Positions 55,522 through 64,000 of a stretch of DNA of 64,000 bases are shown here, piece by piece (position 1 is the first letter of the stretch; every line of letters begins with the position of its first letter). Under the pieces are notes generated by a model. That model worked only from the letters and a program-made list of their open reading frames with translations. It was not told the DNA's origin and did not search any database. Origin of the DNA: Limonium bicolor (Eukaryota > Streptophyta > Magnoliopsida > Caryophyllales > Plumbaginaceae); the NCBI GenBank assembly GCA_023374045.1, contig CM041779.1, positions 299,780,167 to 299,844,166 on the forward strand, in the 5' to 3' direction. A program made the translations under genes and the position numbers.

Positions 55522-57126
55522 TTACCAATCCAAGCAAAGAGAAATTACACAAGTCTAGGAATGCCGATGGGCAAATCCTATAAGAAGTTGAAGAAGAGCG
55601 GGTTCCTACAGAGACACCCAAATTCGAAACCTGGAGTCACTCAGATGGGACCTGACCTCAACAGCCTATGTGAATATCACATGATCAAGGGACATAGTAC
55701 AGATAATTTCCGGGCCTTGCGAAATGCCATCCAGTACTTGATCGATGCTGGAGAGGAGGAATTCCCGAAAACTAATCCGAACACTTAGAACAACTCATTC
55801 CCCATACATGTGAATATATTGAGTCTGATGGGAGATGGAGAAGAAGAGTCAGACATTAGCAGAATCATAAGGATCAATGTCATCGAGAATTCTTCTGAGT
55901 CAGGCAACCAGAGCACACCTCCTTCGATCGTACTATCCCCAGAGCTAGACGCCTTCCGAGTTCCTCATCCTGAAATTCAGCACGATATTCAACCGCAGAT
56001 GCATGAATATCTAGCTATGATGCATGAATGCGAGACACAGTGGAGCGTCTGGTAGGACAAGGAAGGGTGTCTATACTCACTCTACTGATAGTAGGACGAC
56101 ATATGGAGAAGAACCTAGAATTACTCGTGGGACTGAATTTTGAAGCACAAGAGCTCTATAACACTATGAAAGCATTGGAGGTGGTAGAAGCATGGTGCCG
56201 GCAGAAGATTGCCGAAAGGCGAGGAAGGAGAATCTCTGAGTGCAATGTCATCATGATCACCGACGAAGATGAAAATCTATCGGCTATAACCCCTTTTAAA
56301 GTACCATTTTTGATAGCAGATGAGGATAAACCCGATGATGACTTAGAAAAAAATCAATCACTTAACCAGTTCAGGAAGGCATTTCAAACCCACTGAACTC
56401 GCAGAGGAGCCAGAAACATTGCAACAAAAAGTCCATGACCTTACTCTGAATGACTCAGAGAGCAAGTTGGTGGGAGAAGAAGAACTGTTGAGAAAACTGA
56501 AGACAACCAGCATACCCATTATAATCTGGTCCCTGTTGACGATTTCAGAAGAGCACAAAGATGCAGTAGCTCGACACTTGGGAATGGACAAGAAGCGGCC
56601 GACGTCGGTTGAAAACATCATAGCTCACCTATCTCGAACTCCTGACCTCTCCATAACATTCACCGATGACGAGATCCCTCGTCAATCTGGAAAAGCCCTC
56701 TACATAACTATGAAGGCTGGAGGCTTCCAGGTCCCAAAGACTCTAACTGATGATGGGGCTGAAGTGAATGTCTACCCGCTCGGTGTAGTGCGTCACATGG
56801 GACTCAACGACTTCAAGCTGGTAGACATGGCGTTGAGTGCCTATGACAATAGCCATGGAAAGGTTTTGGGTACCATCTCACTGCCGATCTTGATTGAGGA
56901 TGTCTCCCTGACCATCGAAGCAATGGTCATAGACATATCCTCCACCTTCAACCTTCTGTTGGGGCGGGAGTTCCAGATTAAAGGAGTCCCCTCAGTCGTC
57001 CATCAGAAGCTAAAATTCAAACACGGGGGGGGGGGGGGGGGGGGGGATGAATCGTGGAGGTTTTGGGAGAGGCTAGAGCTGAGTCCCCACTATTTGAGAT
57101 TAAGACACCGGGGGGTCGAGAGCTGA
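55522..57126 (+). pseudogene. Element E gag C-terminus and protease remnant
   Basis: 55561-55788 gives FLQRHPNSKPGVTQMGPDLNSL and CEYHMIKGHSTDNFRALRNAI, the Tat gag knuckle with an altered last cysteine. A stop at 55786 follows. 55810-56400 continues in two frames with acidic linkers. The protease is in 56419-57126: LTDDGAEVNVYPL (catalytic Asp-x-Gly region altered from the usual DSG/DTG) and SSTFNLLLGREF as the flap-side block. The last part runs into a 22-base G tract and loses the frame. Stops and frameshifts show it is inactive. Confidence 0.7.
57025..57046 (+). repeat. Poly-G run, 22 nt
   Basis: Twenty-two consecutive G interrupt E's protease region just after LKFKHG. The run is within a coding remnant and shifts the frame relative to what follows. 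Confidence 0.9.
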
Positions 57127-57484
57127 CGCTCGGGGGCGTCACAGTGCTAAGGCCACATTCACAGGTAAGTCAAACTTCTTTCATCACTCCTCTCTACTTC
57201 GACCCTAGTGTCTATAGCCCCGCATCGCAGCACATGATGTCTCGGATGGACTACAAATAGGGGAGTAGACTAGGCAAGGAGCTGCAGGGCATGGCGGAGC
57301 CACTAACATCATATATTAGAGGTCGAGGAGCCGGGTTGGGATTTACGGAAATGCCAAAGTATGATGTTGACAGATTCACATGTAAAAATTCCCACAAATT
57401 CTTTCTTATCAGTTAACCTTGAACCATATATCTGTGAGTTGTGATAAGTAGAGAGTAGCTCGGGCTCAAGAGAATCAGGAGACA
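57127..57484 (+). pseudogene. Element E region between protease and RT, G-patch-like
   Basis: A reading through 57180-57390 gives ASQHMMSRMDYK, a stop, then GSRLGKELQGMAEPL and GRGAGLGFTEMP, resembling the G-patch segment that lies between protease and RT in Tat elements. A strong splice-donor-like CAG|GTAAGT is at 57162-57170, and 'ttctttcttatcag' at 57399-57412 is acceptor-like. Ogre-type elements are known to carry an intron in this region, but whether these sites are used is unproven. Confidence 0.45.
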
Positions 57485-59600
57485 ATGGAGTGGGGGAGCT
57501 GGTGGACCACTTTATTCTCCCTCAACTCATGCCCTAAAGACCAGGACGACAAGGAATGCGACCAAGGAAAGCCTGAGGAGGTAGCAGAGAACAGTGTAAC
57601 GATCAAATCAGTCATCAAGGCCCCCGCACTCTCGGTAGATAGCCATGGAGCATGCCTTGCCATTTGCTACAGGAAGGAGGAGCCATATTCAGTCAGTCTA
57701 GTCAATAGTGATAGCAGTAATAGTAGTGATAGCAGTAGTTCTAGTGGTACTGATGATGAGAATGATGTCTGTCTCAAATTCAATGAAGAAGAAAGAGAGG
57801 GGGAGCCACCATTTATTTTTGGCTGTAAAAATGGTGGCAATTTTCTAACAATCACTGAGTTACCCAGCTCTTTGAATATTAATGAAAGTTCAGTTTGTTC
57901 AGAAAATTCATCTCTTTTGTCACTTGATTCAATGCAAAACTATGAGACTGAAGAAGAAGAAGAATATGACGAGGAGAATATGCCTCCCACAGAACAATAT
58001 TCCACCCACACTCAGATTGTGGAGGACACTGTAGAAATAAATATCAGAACACCTGATAACCCCAAAACTTTACAAGTCGGTTTGGGTCTAAGTGAAACAG
58101 AAAAACGGGACCTGACTTCTCTGCTAACTGAATATGTCGATGTTTTTGCTTGGAGTTACGCAGACATGCCTGGGATCGACCCTGACATTGTCCAACACAG
58201 AATACCATTGTATCCCAATGCCAAACCTAAGAAACAACGTTTAAGAAGAATGAAACCTGAGCATCAACTGAAAGTGAAAGAAGAAGTTGAAAAATTGTTA
58301 CGTGTCGGCTTTATCCGGGTCATCAATTACCCCGATTGGCTAGCTAATATCGTAGTCATCCCAAAGAAAAATGGAAAGGTGTGAGTGTGTATTGACTTTT
58401 GGGACTCAAACGAAGCCAGCCCCAAAGACAGCTTTCCCTTACCCCATATTGATATCCTTGTTGATAATACTGCCCAACATGCACTACTGTCATTCATGGA
58501 TGGATTTTCAGGTTACAATCAAATCCGAATGGCTGTAGAAGACCAGGAAAAGACGTCTTTTATTACACAGTGAGGAACCTTTTGTTATGTAAACATGCCC
58601 TTTGGTTTAAAAAATGCTGGAGCCACGTATCAAAGGGCTGCCACTACACTATTGCATGATATGATTCACAAGGAAGTGGAGGTATACGTAGACGACATGA
58701 TCGTCAAAGCTGCCCAACGAGAGGACCACTTGACAAACTTGAGAAAGTTCTTTGATTGGATGAGAAAATATCAAATGAAACTCAACCCGGAAAAATGCAC
58801 ATTTGGTGTAACCGGGGGAAAGCTTCTGGGTTTCATGATCACAACCCGTGGAATCGAGGTAGACCCAGATAAGATAAAAGCCATTCAAGAAATGTCTCCT
58901 CCAAAGATCAAAAAAGAAATCAGGGGTTTCTTAGGCAGAGTTCGGTACATCAGAAGATTCATCATGTAGCTAACCGAGACCTGTGAGCCTATTTTCCGTC
59001 TGTTAAAGAAAGACGCGTCTAAAGTCTGGAATGAATAGTGTCAAGAAGCATTTGAAATGATTAAAACCTATTTGCAGAACCCGCCAGTCTTGGTACCGTC
59101 CTAGGAGGGTAAGCCGATGATCCTTTACCTCGCTGCTCGAGAAACGTCAATGGGCGCCATGCTGGCCCCGGAACAAGGATCCCCACCGTGCGAAAAGTCG
59201 ATCTACCATATCAGTAAAAAATGGGTTGATGCGGAAACGCGATACTTTGACATCCACAAATTTTGCGCTGCTTTGGTTTGGGCCACGAAGAAGCTAAGAG
59301 ACTACTTGTTAGGGCAAGAGGTTCATCTTATTGCACGCATGAACCCTATAAAGTACCTTTTGGAAGAGCCAATTTTTTATGGTCGCTTATCCAGATGGTC
59401 CCTATTGTTGTCTGAATTCAACATCACTTTCAAAATTCATAAGTCAATCAAAGGGAGTGCCATAGCCGAGCATCTAGCAGAATGCCCCGCAGCGTCCGAG
59501 TTCTTTGGCAATGATGACTTCCCAGACGAGAAAATCATGACATTACGGAAAACTGCTGGAGGTTATACTTTGATGGTGCCGTCAACCATAAGGGTAAAGG
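57485..59600 (+). pseudogene. Element E reverse transcriptase and RNase H remnant
   Basis: The N-terminal 190 codons are a Ser/Asp/Glu-rich linker. The RT then reads LTEYVDVFAWSYADMPGID, LANIVVIPKKNGKV (stop at 58382), SFPLPHIDILVD, FMDGFSGYNQI, MPFGLKNAGATYQRA (58595) and YVDDMIVK (58682, catalytic), then IRGFLGRVRYIRRFI. RNase H follows with ILYLAARETSMGAMLA and HKFCAALVWATKKL (59117-59330). The final LARMNPIKYLLEEPI-type block ends near 59600. Stops at 58382, 58571, 58967, 59036 and 59102 break it. It is the Tat type of RT by its blocks and by the second RNase H that follows. Confidence 0.8.
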
Positions 59601-59965
59601 GTCGGGATCTTGTTGATCCACCCTGAGGGAGATCTGCTTCTAACTGCAGTAAAAATCAATTACCCGGTCACTAATAACATGGCAGAATACGAAGCCTGTA
59701 TCCTGGGACTTGAAATGGCGTTAGAATTGCAAGTGGAGGAGTTAGAGGTCTTTGGCGACTGTAATCTCGTTATTGCGCAAGTCAACCATACTTGGGAGAT
59801 CATAGAAGAACAATTAATCCCCTACCATGACTACCTTTCACACCTAATCACCTGCTTTCGAAACGTAACTTTCAAGCATCTGAACCAGAGCTAGAACATC
59901 TTTGTAGACTCTTTAGCCTCCCTAGCTTCAGTAGTCCAAGTACCAGGCGGCTCATTATACTTTCC
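59601..59965 (+). pseudogene. Element E second (archaeal-type) RNase H remnant
   Basis: The reading gives LIHPEGDLLLTAVKINYPVTN, NMAEYEACILGLEMALEL and VFGDCNLVIAQVNHTWEI, the pattern of the extra RNase H found in the Tat lineage. A frameshift separates it from the first RNase H near 59600-59625 and a stop is at about 59892. It would help to remove RNA from the hybrid; the exact role of the second domain in these elements is not settled. Confidence 0.7.
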
Positions 59966-61281
59966 CTTATGGATAACGATGACCAATGTACCCTCGTTTG
60001 AAATTGGAGCCATCGAAGCAGGAGAAACCGGAGATGAGTGGTTCGCAGACATTGAGAACTTCCTCAGGAAAGGAGAGTATCCGTTAGAAGCCACTAAGCA
60101 AGACCGCATTGCACTAAGGAGAATGTCGAATCAATATGTGATCTGTGGAACTAGGGTCTACAAGAGAATGCCGAATGGAGTCCAACACTTATGTGTGACC
60201 CAAAAAGAGGCTGATAAGATCATCGCGGATGTCCATGAGGGAGTATGCGGGACCCATGCTGGAGGACATCCCCTATCCCGGAAAATCCTCAGACTAGGAC
60301 ACTACTAGGCAACGATGGAGGCCGACTACCACGCATTTGTGAAAAAGTGATCCAAGTGTCAGACACATGCTAACTTATAACACCTGCCTCCCTTACCCCT
60401 GACAGCCATGGCGGCCCCTTGGCCGTTCTCTATTTGGGGAATCGACATCATCGGAAAAATTCACCCTAAAGCTTCAAATGGACACCGCTACATCCTTGTG
60501 GCGATAGACTATTTCTGCAAATGGGTAGAGGCACGGTCGTTCGCAAACATCGGATCGAAGCAAGTTGCCTAGTTCATCGAGCGAGATATCATATGCCGAA
60601 ATGGAGTTCCCTCAGAGTTTGTATCGGACAATGGTCCTTAATTCGACGGAGACACTATCCGGGTCATGGAAAAATACAAAATCCGCTACCACAGATCATC
60701 TCCATGCAGACCTCAGACTAACAGAGCAGTTGAAGCCGCCAACAAAGCCGTAAAGAGTGCACTGCCAAAAATGGTTGAAATATACAGAGATTGGCCGGAA
60801 AAGCTGCACTACGCTCTCTGGGGTTACCGGACTACTGTCAAAACTGCAACCGGAGCCACCCCGTATTCCTTGGTCTATGAGTCAGAATGTGTTTTGCCAA
60901 TCGAGCTTGAAATTCCAACTTTTAGGGTCACTAATGAACTAAAAATTGCTGAAAGTGACTGGTACAACAACGCTATGATAGCCTAGCTCTTCTTGATGAA
61001 AACGCCTACTGACATTATATCACATCCAGGGTTACCAGAAGAAAATGGCTAGAGCGTTCAACAAAAGGGTCAGAGAGAGAAACATCCAAGTGGGCGATCT
61101 CGTCCTAAAAGAGCTGAGAAAGGATTTGCCAGACCCACGAGGGAAATTCAGACCGAACTGGGTGGGCCCTTATCTGGTCAAGGAGATAACCCCTCACGGT
61201 GTTGTATTACTGACAGATCTATATGGAGAAGAATTTCAAAGTCTTGTCAATCTCAGCCGGTTGAAACGATATTATGTTTGA
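59966..61281 (+). pseudogene. Element E integrase remnant
   Basis: The zinc-binding part is readable as VHEGVCGTHAGGHPL (about 60229) and a decayed KCQTHA. The core shows WGIDIIGKIHP, VAIDYFCKWVEA, VSDNGP and NRAVEAANKAVK, giving the DDE residues (60440-60755). The C-terminal part reads VGDLVLKEL, FRPNWVGPYLVKEI and SLVNLSRLKRYYV (61060-61281), the usual end of Tat pol. Stops at about 60306, 60348, 60571, 60640 and 60985 break it. Confidence 0.75.
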
Positions 61282-63046
61282 ACCGCCATAAAAAATCCAA
61301 AAAATGCATCCATGAAAAAAATGCATCCACACAAAAATCCAAAAATGCATCCACACAAAAGTTATCATTTATCTGCATTAGGTTTAGCTTAATTGCATTT
61401 GCATTTGCATATCCCCAGTCTCGAGGTGTACCCCGATCTTTAATTCTAGGAAAGTCACACAAGTCATCAAAGGTTGTAGAACTCTTGTATCATTTTCCCC
61501 GAAGAGGTCTTGAAAGGATCTCCAACCCCCCCGTGAGAGTTGAGTGCATGAGAGAAACACAGAGCGTGCAAAACCCAGAGCGTTTGACGCATTTAAATTT
61601 CAAAGCGCCATGTGAGGATCTCCCTTCACGAAACCAAATATTGATGAGAAAAGCGCGTTACCATTCATGTCAAAATTTGGGAATAGTAAAGGAAACAATT
61701 ATCTGTCAATAGGAATGACGAGGCACCTAGGATCGAAGAAAACCCCCACAAGGCCAAAAGCCTTATTGACCCTAAAAATGATCCCTTAGTGAACCCCGCT
61801 GAGCCTTTCATTGAAAATCTTTTCGAAAACAGCTCCATGATATGCCACCCCACATCACGCAACCATTCACCCCTGCAAAAGAGGATAAAAGAGCTGGAGC
61901 CATAGTTCCTTCCCCACCATTTAAAGCATGGAAGAAAGTTAAAAAGAGATACCCAAATAGGATGAAAACGAGAGAAGCGGAGCACAAAACGCTCAAAATA
62001 GTAAAGAGAGGAAATGAAAGACTCACATCACTCGATACCTCCACACTTGATAAATAGATGAGACCAGAAATGTCAAACACAAAGAAATGCAAATAGACTA
62101 CTCAAAGAAAGTAGTAAATCAAAAATGACAACATATAATAATCCGCACAAATGCGAAAGGAGTCCAAAAATCACTCCATCCATGGCAAAGGTGAAGCATA
62201 TCCTCCGTTGCACAAAAGCTCCACAATCCTCAAACAAATCCTCCAGTCCCATGTCACATACCCTGCAGCCCCGTTATAACCCATTGAAAGACCTCCGACT
62301 TAGAGATGGTATTTCCTTGATTTGAAAAGTACCAAATTTAAAACATGAATGGCCACGACGCGTCCAATCTTGTCAATACAATCGTGCACAAATGAGTGTC
62401 AAAGAAATCAGGAAGGTGGAGAAAAAACGAGTGTTCATCACCCCGATTAAAGAAAGCCTAACTGACCCTATGAAAGGAAACAGAAAGGTATAGGAGAACC
62501 CGAAGGACCTCTTTTGAGAAGATTTTTCAAGAAGGAAGTGACCTAGAAATGACTAATCTGATTTAATTAGAATTCTTGGTTGAGCTCACCTTGACACGAC
62601 ATCCCCTTTGCATTCAATCATATACAATTCCAGAATAAAATGCATGTAGAATAGATTTTCTTCCATCGGTTCAGACATAATATCCTACACCATGGAAAGA
62701 GAAAGATGAGTATGCTCTTTTAGAAAGGGAAGCCACAGCATAGAGCCTGTCTCCTTCACCAACCGGCACGACAGCCACTCTCAGAGACTACGCAGCCATC
62801 AAAACAAAGGATTAAAAGTCTTCGGGCACCATTCAAAGAAATGCCCCGCAAGACATCCCTCCTCACCACCAAACCCCTCACTTGCCAAAATTCATGAACT
62901 ACGTAAGGTATGATCTCAACAGAGAGTTGAGTACGTAGGCAACCCTTGCAAAGTGCGACCCCATCCCAAACAAAAACCCTCCTCCACTCGAACCACAAGG
63001 CCATTGCCATCACTCTATGAAGAAATCCGTCTCAATCGGGAGGATC
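61282..63046 (+). other. Element E 3' UTR, first part
   Basis: No ORF with a domain follows pol. 61295-61365 repeats 'aaaatgcatccacacaaaaatcc' two to three times. The rest is A/C-rich sequence with short, non-domain readings. The long 3' UTR is a Tat trait. Confidence 0.55.
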
Positions 63047-63210
63047 ATCTCAGGGCTACACCGGAGCCATCTCAGGGCCATACCAGAGCCATCTCAGGGC
63101 CATACCGGAGCCATCTCAGGGCCATACCGACACCATCCCAGAGCTACACCGGAGCCATCCGATCACGTGGGAGCCACCCGATCGTACCGAAGCCATCCGG
63201 GCACATCAAC
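63047..63210 (+). repeat. GCCATCTCAGGGCCATACCG minisatellite
   Basis: A unit of about 22 bases built on 'gagccatctcagggccatac' recurs four to six times, then decays into 'gagccatccgatcacgtggg' type units. It lies in E's 3' UTR. Confidence 0.75.
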
Positions 63211-63575
63211 GCCCTCAGGTTCCAAAGCCAATCATTCAAAAAAAACCATCCATTCAAAGACCAACCACAAAATCACAAAACCAAAAACCAAAAACTCGAA
63301 AGCCATACCATAGCCATCTCGAACCCTGGAGCCAAGAGTCGTACCAAATCCCCCGAAACCATAGTGCACATCGGGCCAAGATCACCAAAAACAAAACCAA
63401 AAGAAAGTCCCACACTAACAAAGTCAATGGCGACATCGACAGAAAACATTCGACCAACACACCCCTCATGAAGGAAATCAGAAAGCATCCAATTCTGGAT
63501 CAACCCACAACTAAAATCAATCTCAAATCAGTCACCCAAATCAGCGAGTTTCGTACAACTCCAATTAAGTATTAT
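63211..63575 (+). other. Element E 3' UTR between the two tandem arrays
   Basis: A/C-rich stretch with 'accaaaaaccaaaaac' and 'gccatacc' words, no gene. It leads into the satellite at 63576. Confidence 0.5.
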
Positions 63576-64000
63576 AGGCTCGTCATAAGTCCTATAGCTA
63601 GACGTCAAGAGGTTTAGTTGAGGCTCGTCATAAGTCCTCGTGCATCCAAATCTATCTATTGTTAGTATTATAGGCTCGTCATAAGTCCTATAGCTAGACG
63701 TCAAGAGGTTTAGTTGAGGCTCGTCATAAGTCCTCGTACTTTCAATTTGCATTATAGGCTCGTCATAAGTCATATAGCTAGACGTTAAGAGGTTTAGTCG
63801 AGGCTCGTCATAAGTCCTTGTGCACCCAAATCTATCAATTGTTAGTATTATAGGCTCGTCATAAGTCCTATAGCTAGACGTCAAGAGATTTAGTTGAGGC
63901 TCGTCATAAGTCCTCGTACTTTCAATTTGCATTATAGGCTCGTCATAAGTCCTATAGCTAGATGTCAAGAGGTTTAGTTGAGGCTCATCATAAGTCCTCG
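63576..64000 (+). repeat. Higher-order satellite, alternating 96 and 84 bp units
   Basis: Units start with AGGCTCGTCATAAGTCCT at 63576, 63672, 63756, 63852 and 63936, so lengths alternate 96, 84, 96, 84 and give a 180-base dimer. Within each unit the AGGCTCGTCATAAGTCC word recurs after 'agctagacgtcaagaggtttagttg'. The 96-base type ends 'ccaaatctatc.attgttagtattat' and the 84-base type ends 'actttcaatttgcattat'. The array continues past the window. Tandem repeats in the 3' UTR are characteristic of Tat/Ogre elements. Confidence 0.9.

Larger units (their letters stand above)
17845..64000 (+). mobile_element. Element E: Tat/Ogre-type Ty3/gypsy retrotransposon, host of the nested stack, truncated by the window
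   Basis: In order this element shows a 5' LTR, tRNA-Arg-type PBS (18784), ORF1, gag, protease, RT-RNase H, a second RNase H, integrase and a repeat-rich 3' UTR. The extra ORF1, the second RNase H and the PBS type are hallmarks of the Tat lineage that includes Ogre. It is interrupted by D (with C inside), B (with F inside) and A. Without these insertions about 14.6 kb of E is present, and its 3' LTR lies beyond base 64000. Every coding region contains stops or frameshifts, so E is old. The left boundary is tentative; the rest of the assignment is firm. Confidence 0.8.

Noticed and set aside
63528..63968. Minus-strand open frame with TYDEP repeats
   Set aside because: It stays open only because the 96- and 84-base satellite units are multiples of three. 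It has no domain and follows the repeat exactly.
63047..64000. CRISPR array
   Set aside because: Regular repeats occur, but the spacers are themselves repeated and the context is a plant retrotransposon 3' UTR.

Overview
This window is nuclear DNA of a flowering plant, most likely a eudicot with a large, repeat-rich genome. The evidence is a two-exon gene of the plant DUF599 family with a canonical GT-AG intron, an L1-type LINE, tRNA-related SINE-like units, and Ty3/gypsy elements of two plant-specific lineages: Athila (tRNA-Asp-type primer site, Athila-type gag) and Tat/Ogre (tRNA-Arg-type primer site, extra ORF1, a second RNase H). There are no operons or bacterial signals. The only apparently intact host gene is at 460-1248.

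Layout. 1-1500: DUF599 membrane-protein gene with poly(A) signals. 1500-3300: AT-rich repeats, including a tandem duplication with a 23-nt C run, an array of a TGATTCACTTT-type word, and a diverged inverted repeat. 3342-9323: a decayed, near full-length L1-like LINE between perfect 15-bp target-site duplications (TSDs). 9339-12274: repeat-like intergenic DNA. 12275 to about 14221: a probable minus-strand gypsy LTR with a hairpin array. 14222-15700: a possible DNA-transposon end and two tandem tRNA-related units. 15740-17844: a promoter-like block and a leader/intron-like stretch with no recognisable product.

17845-64000 is one nested stack. The oldest element, E, is a Tat/Ogre-type retrotransposon on the plus strand that runs off the right edge. 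It carries a 5' LTR, tRNA-Arg-type PBS, ORF1 (DUF7745-like), gag, protease, RT-RNase H, second RNase H, integrase and a repeat-rich 3' UTR. Into E have inserted: D (21870-30938, solo LTR, TSD ATTGG), itself interrupted by C (23277-30745, minus-strand Athila-like gag-only element, TSD ATCCC); B (31276-42894, minus-strand Tat-like gag-only element, TSD GTGCC), whose 5' LTR is interrupted by F (38961-41383, solo LTR, TSD CTAGG); and A (44695-55516, plus-strand Athila-like element with gag and pol, TSD AGCAG), which lies inside E's gag. Removing A and one TSD copy leaves E's gag frame in register, which supports the reconstruction.

Functional relations. A encodes a complete but mutated gag-pol set. 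C has lost pol but shares A's primer site, LTR start, 5' UTR repeats and long stretches of 3' UTR, so it looks like a non-autonomous partner of A-like elements. B lacks pol in the same way and would depend on Tat elements. Five LTRs (A, B, C, D and the one at 12275) carry arrays of GTCCG/CGGAC hairpins in different positions. C's gag carries a spaced series of short hydrophobic-acidic motifs resembling SUMO-interacting motifs. The right edge enters a 180-bp higher-order tandem repeat in E's 3' UTR. All similarity statements are visual; no search or alignment program was run.
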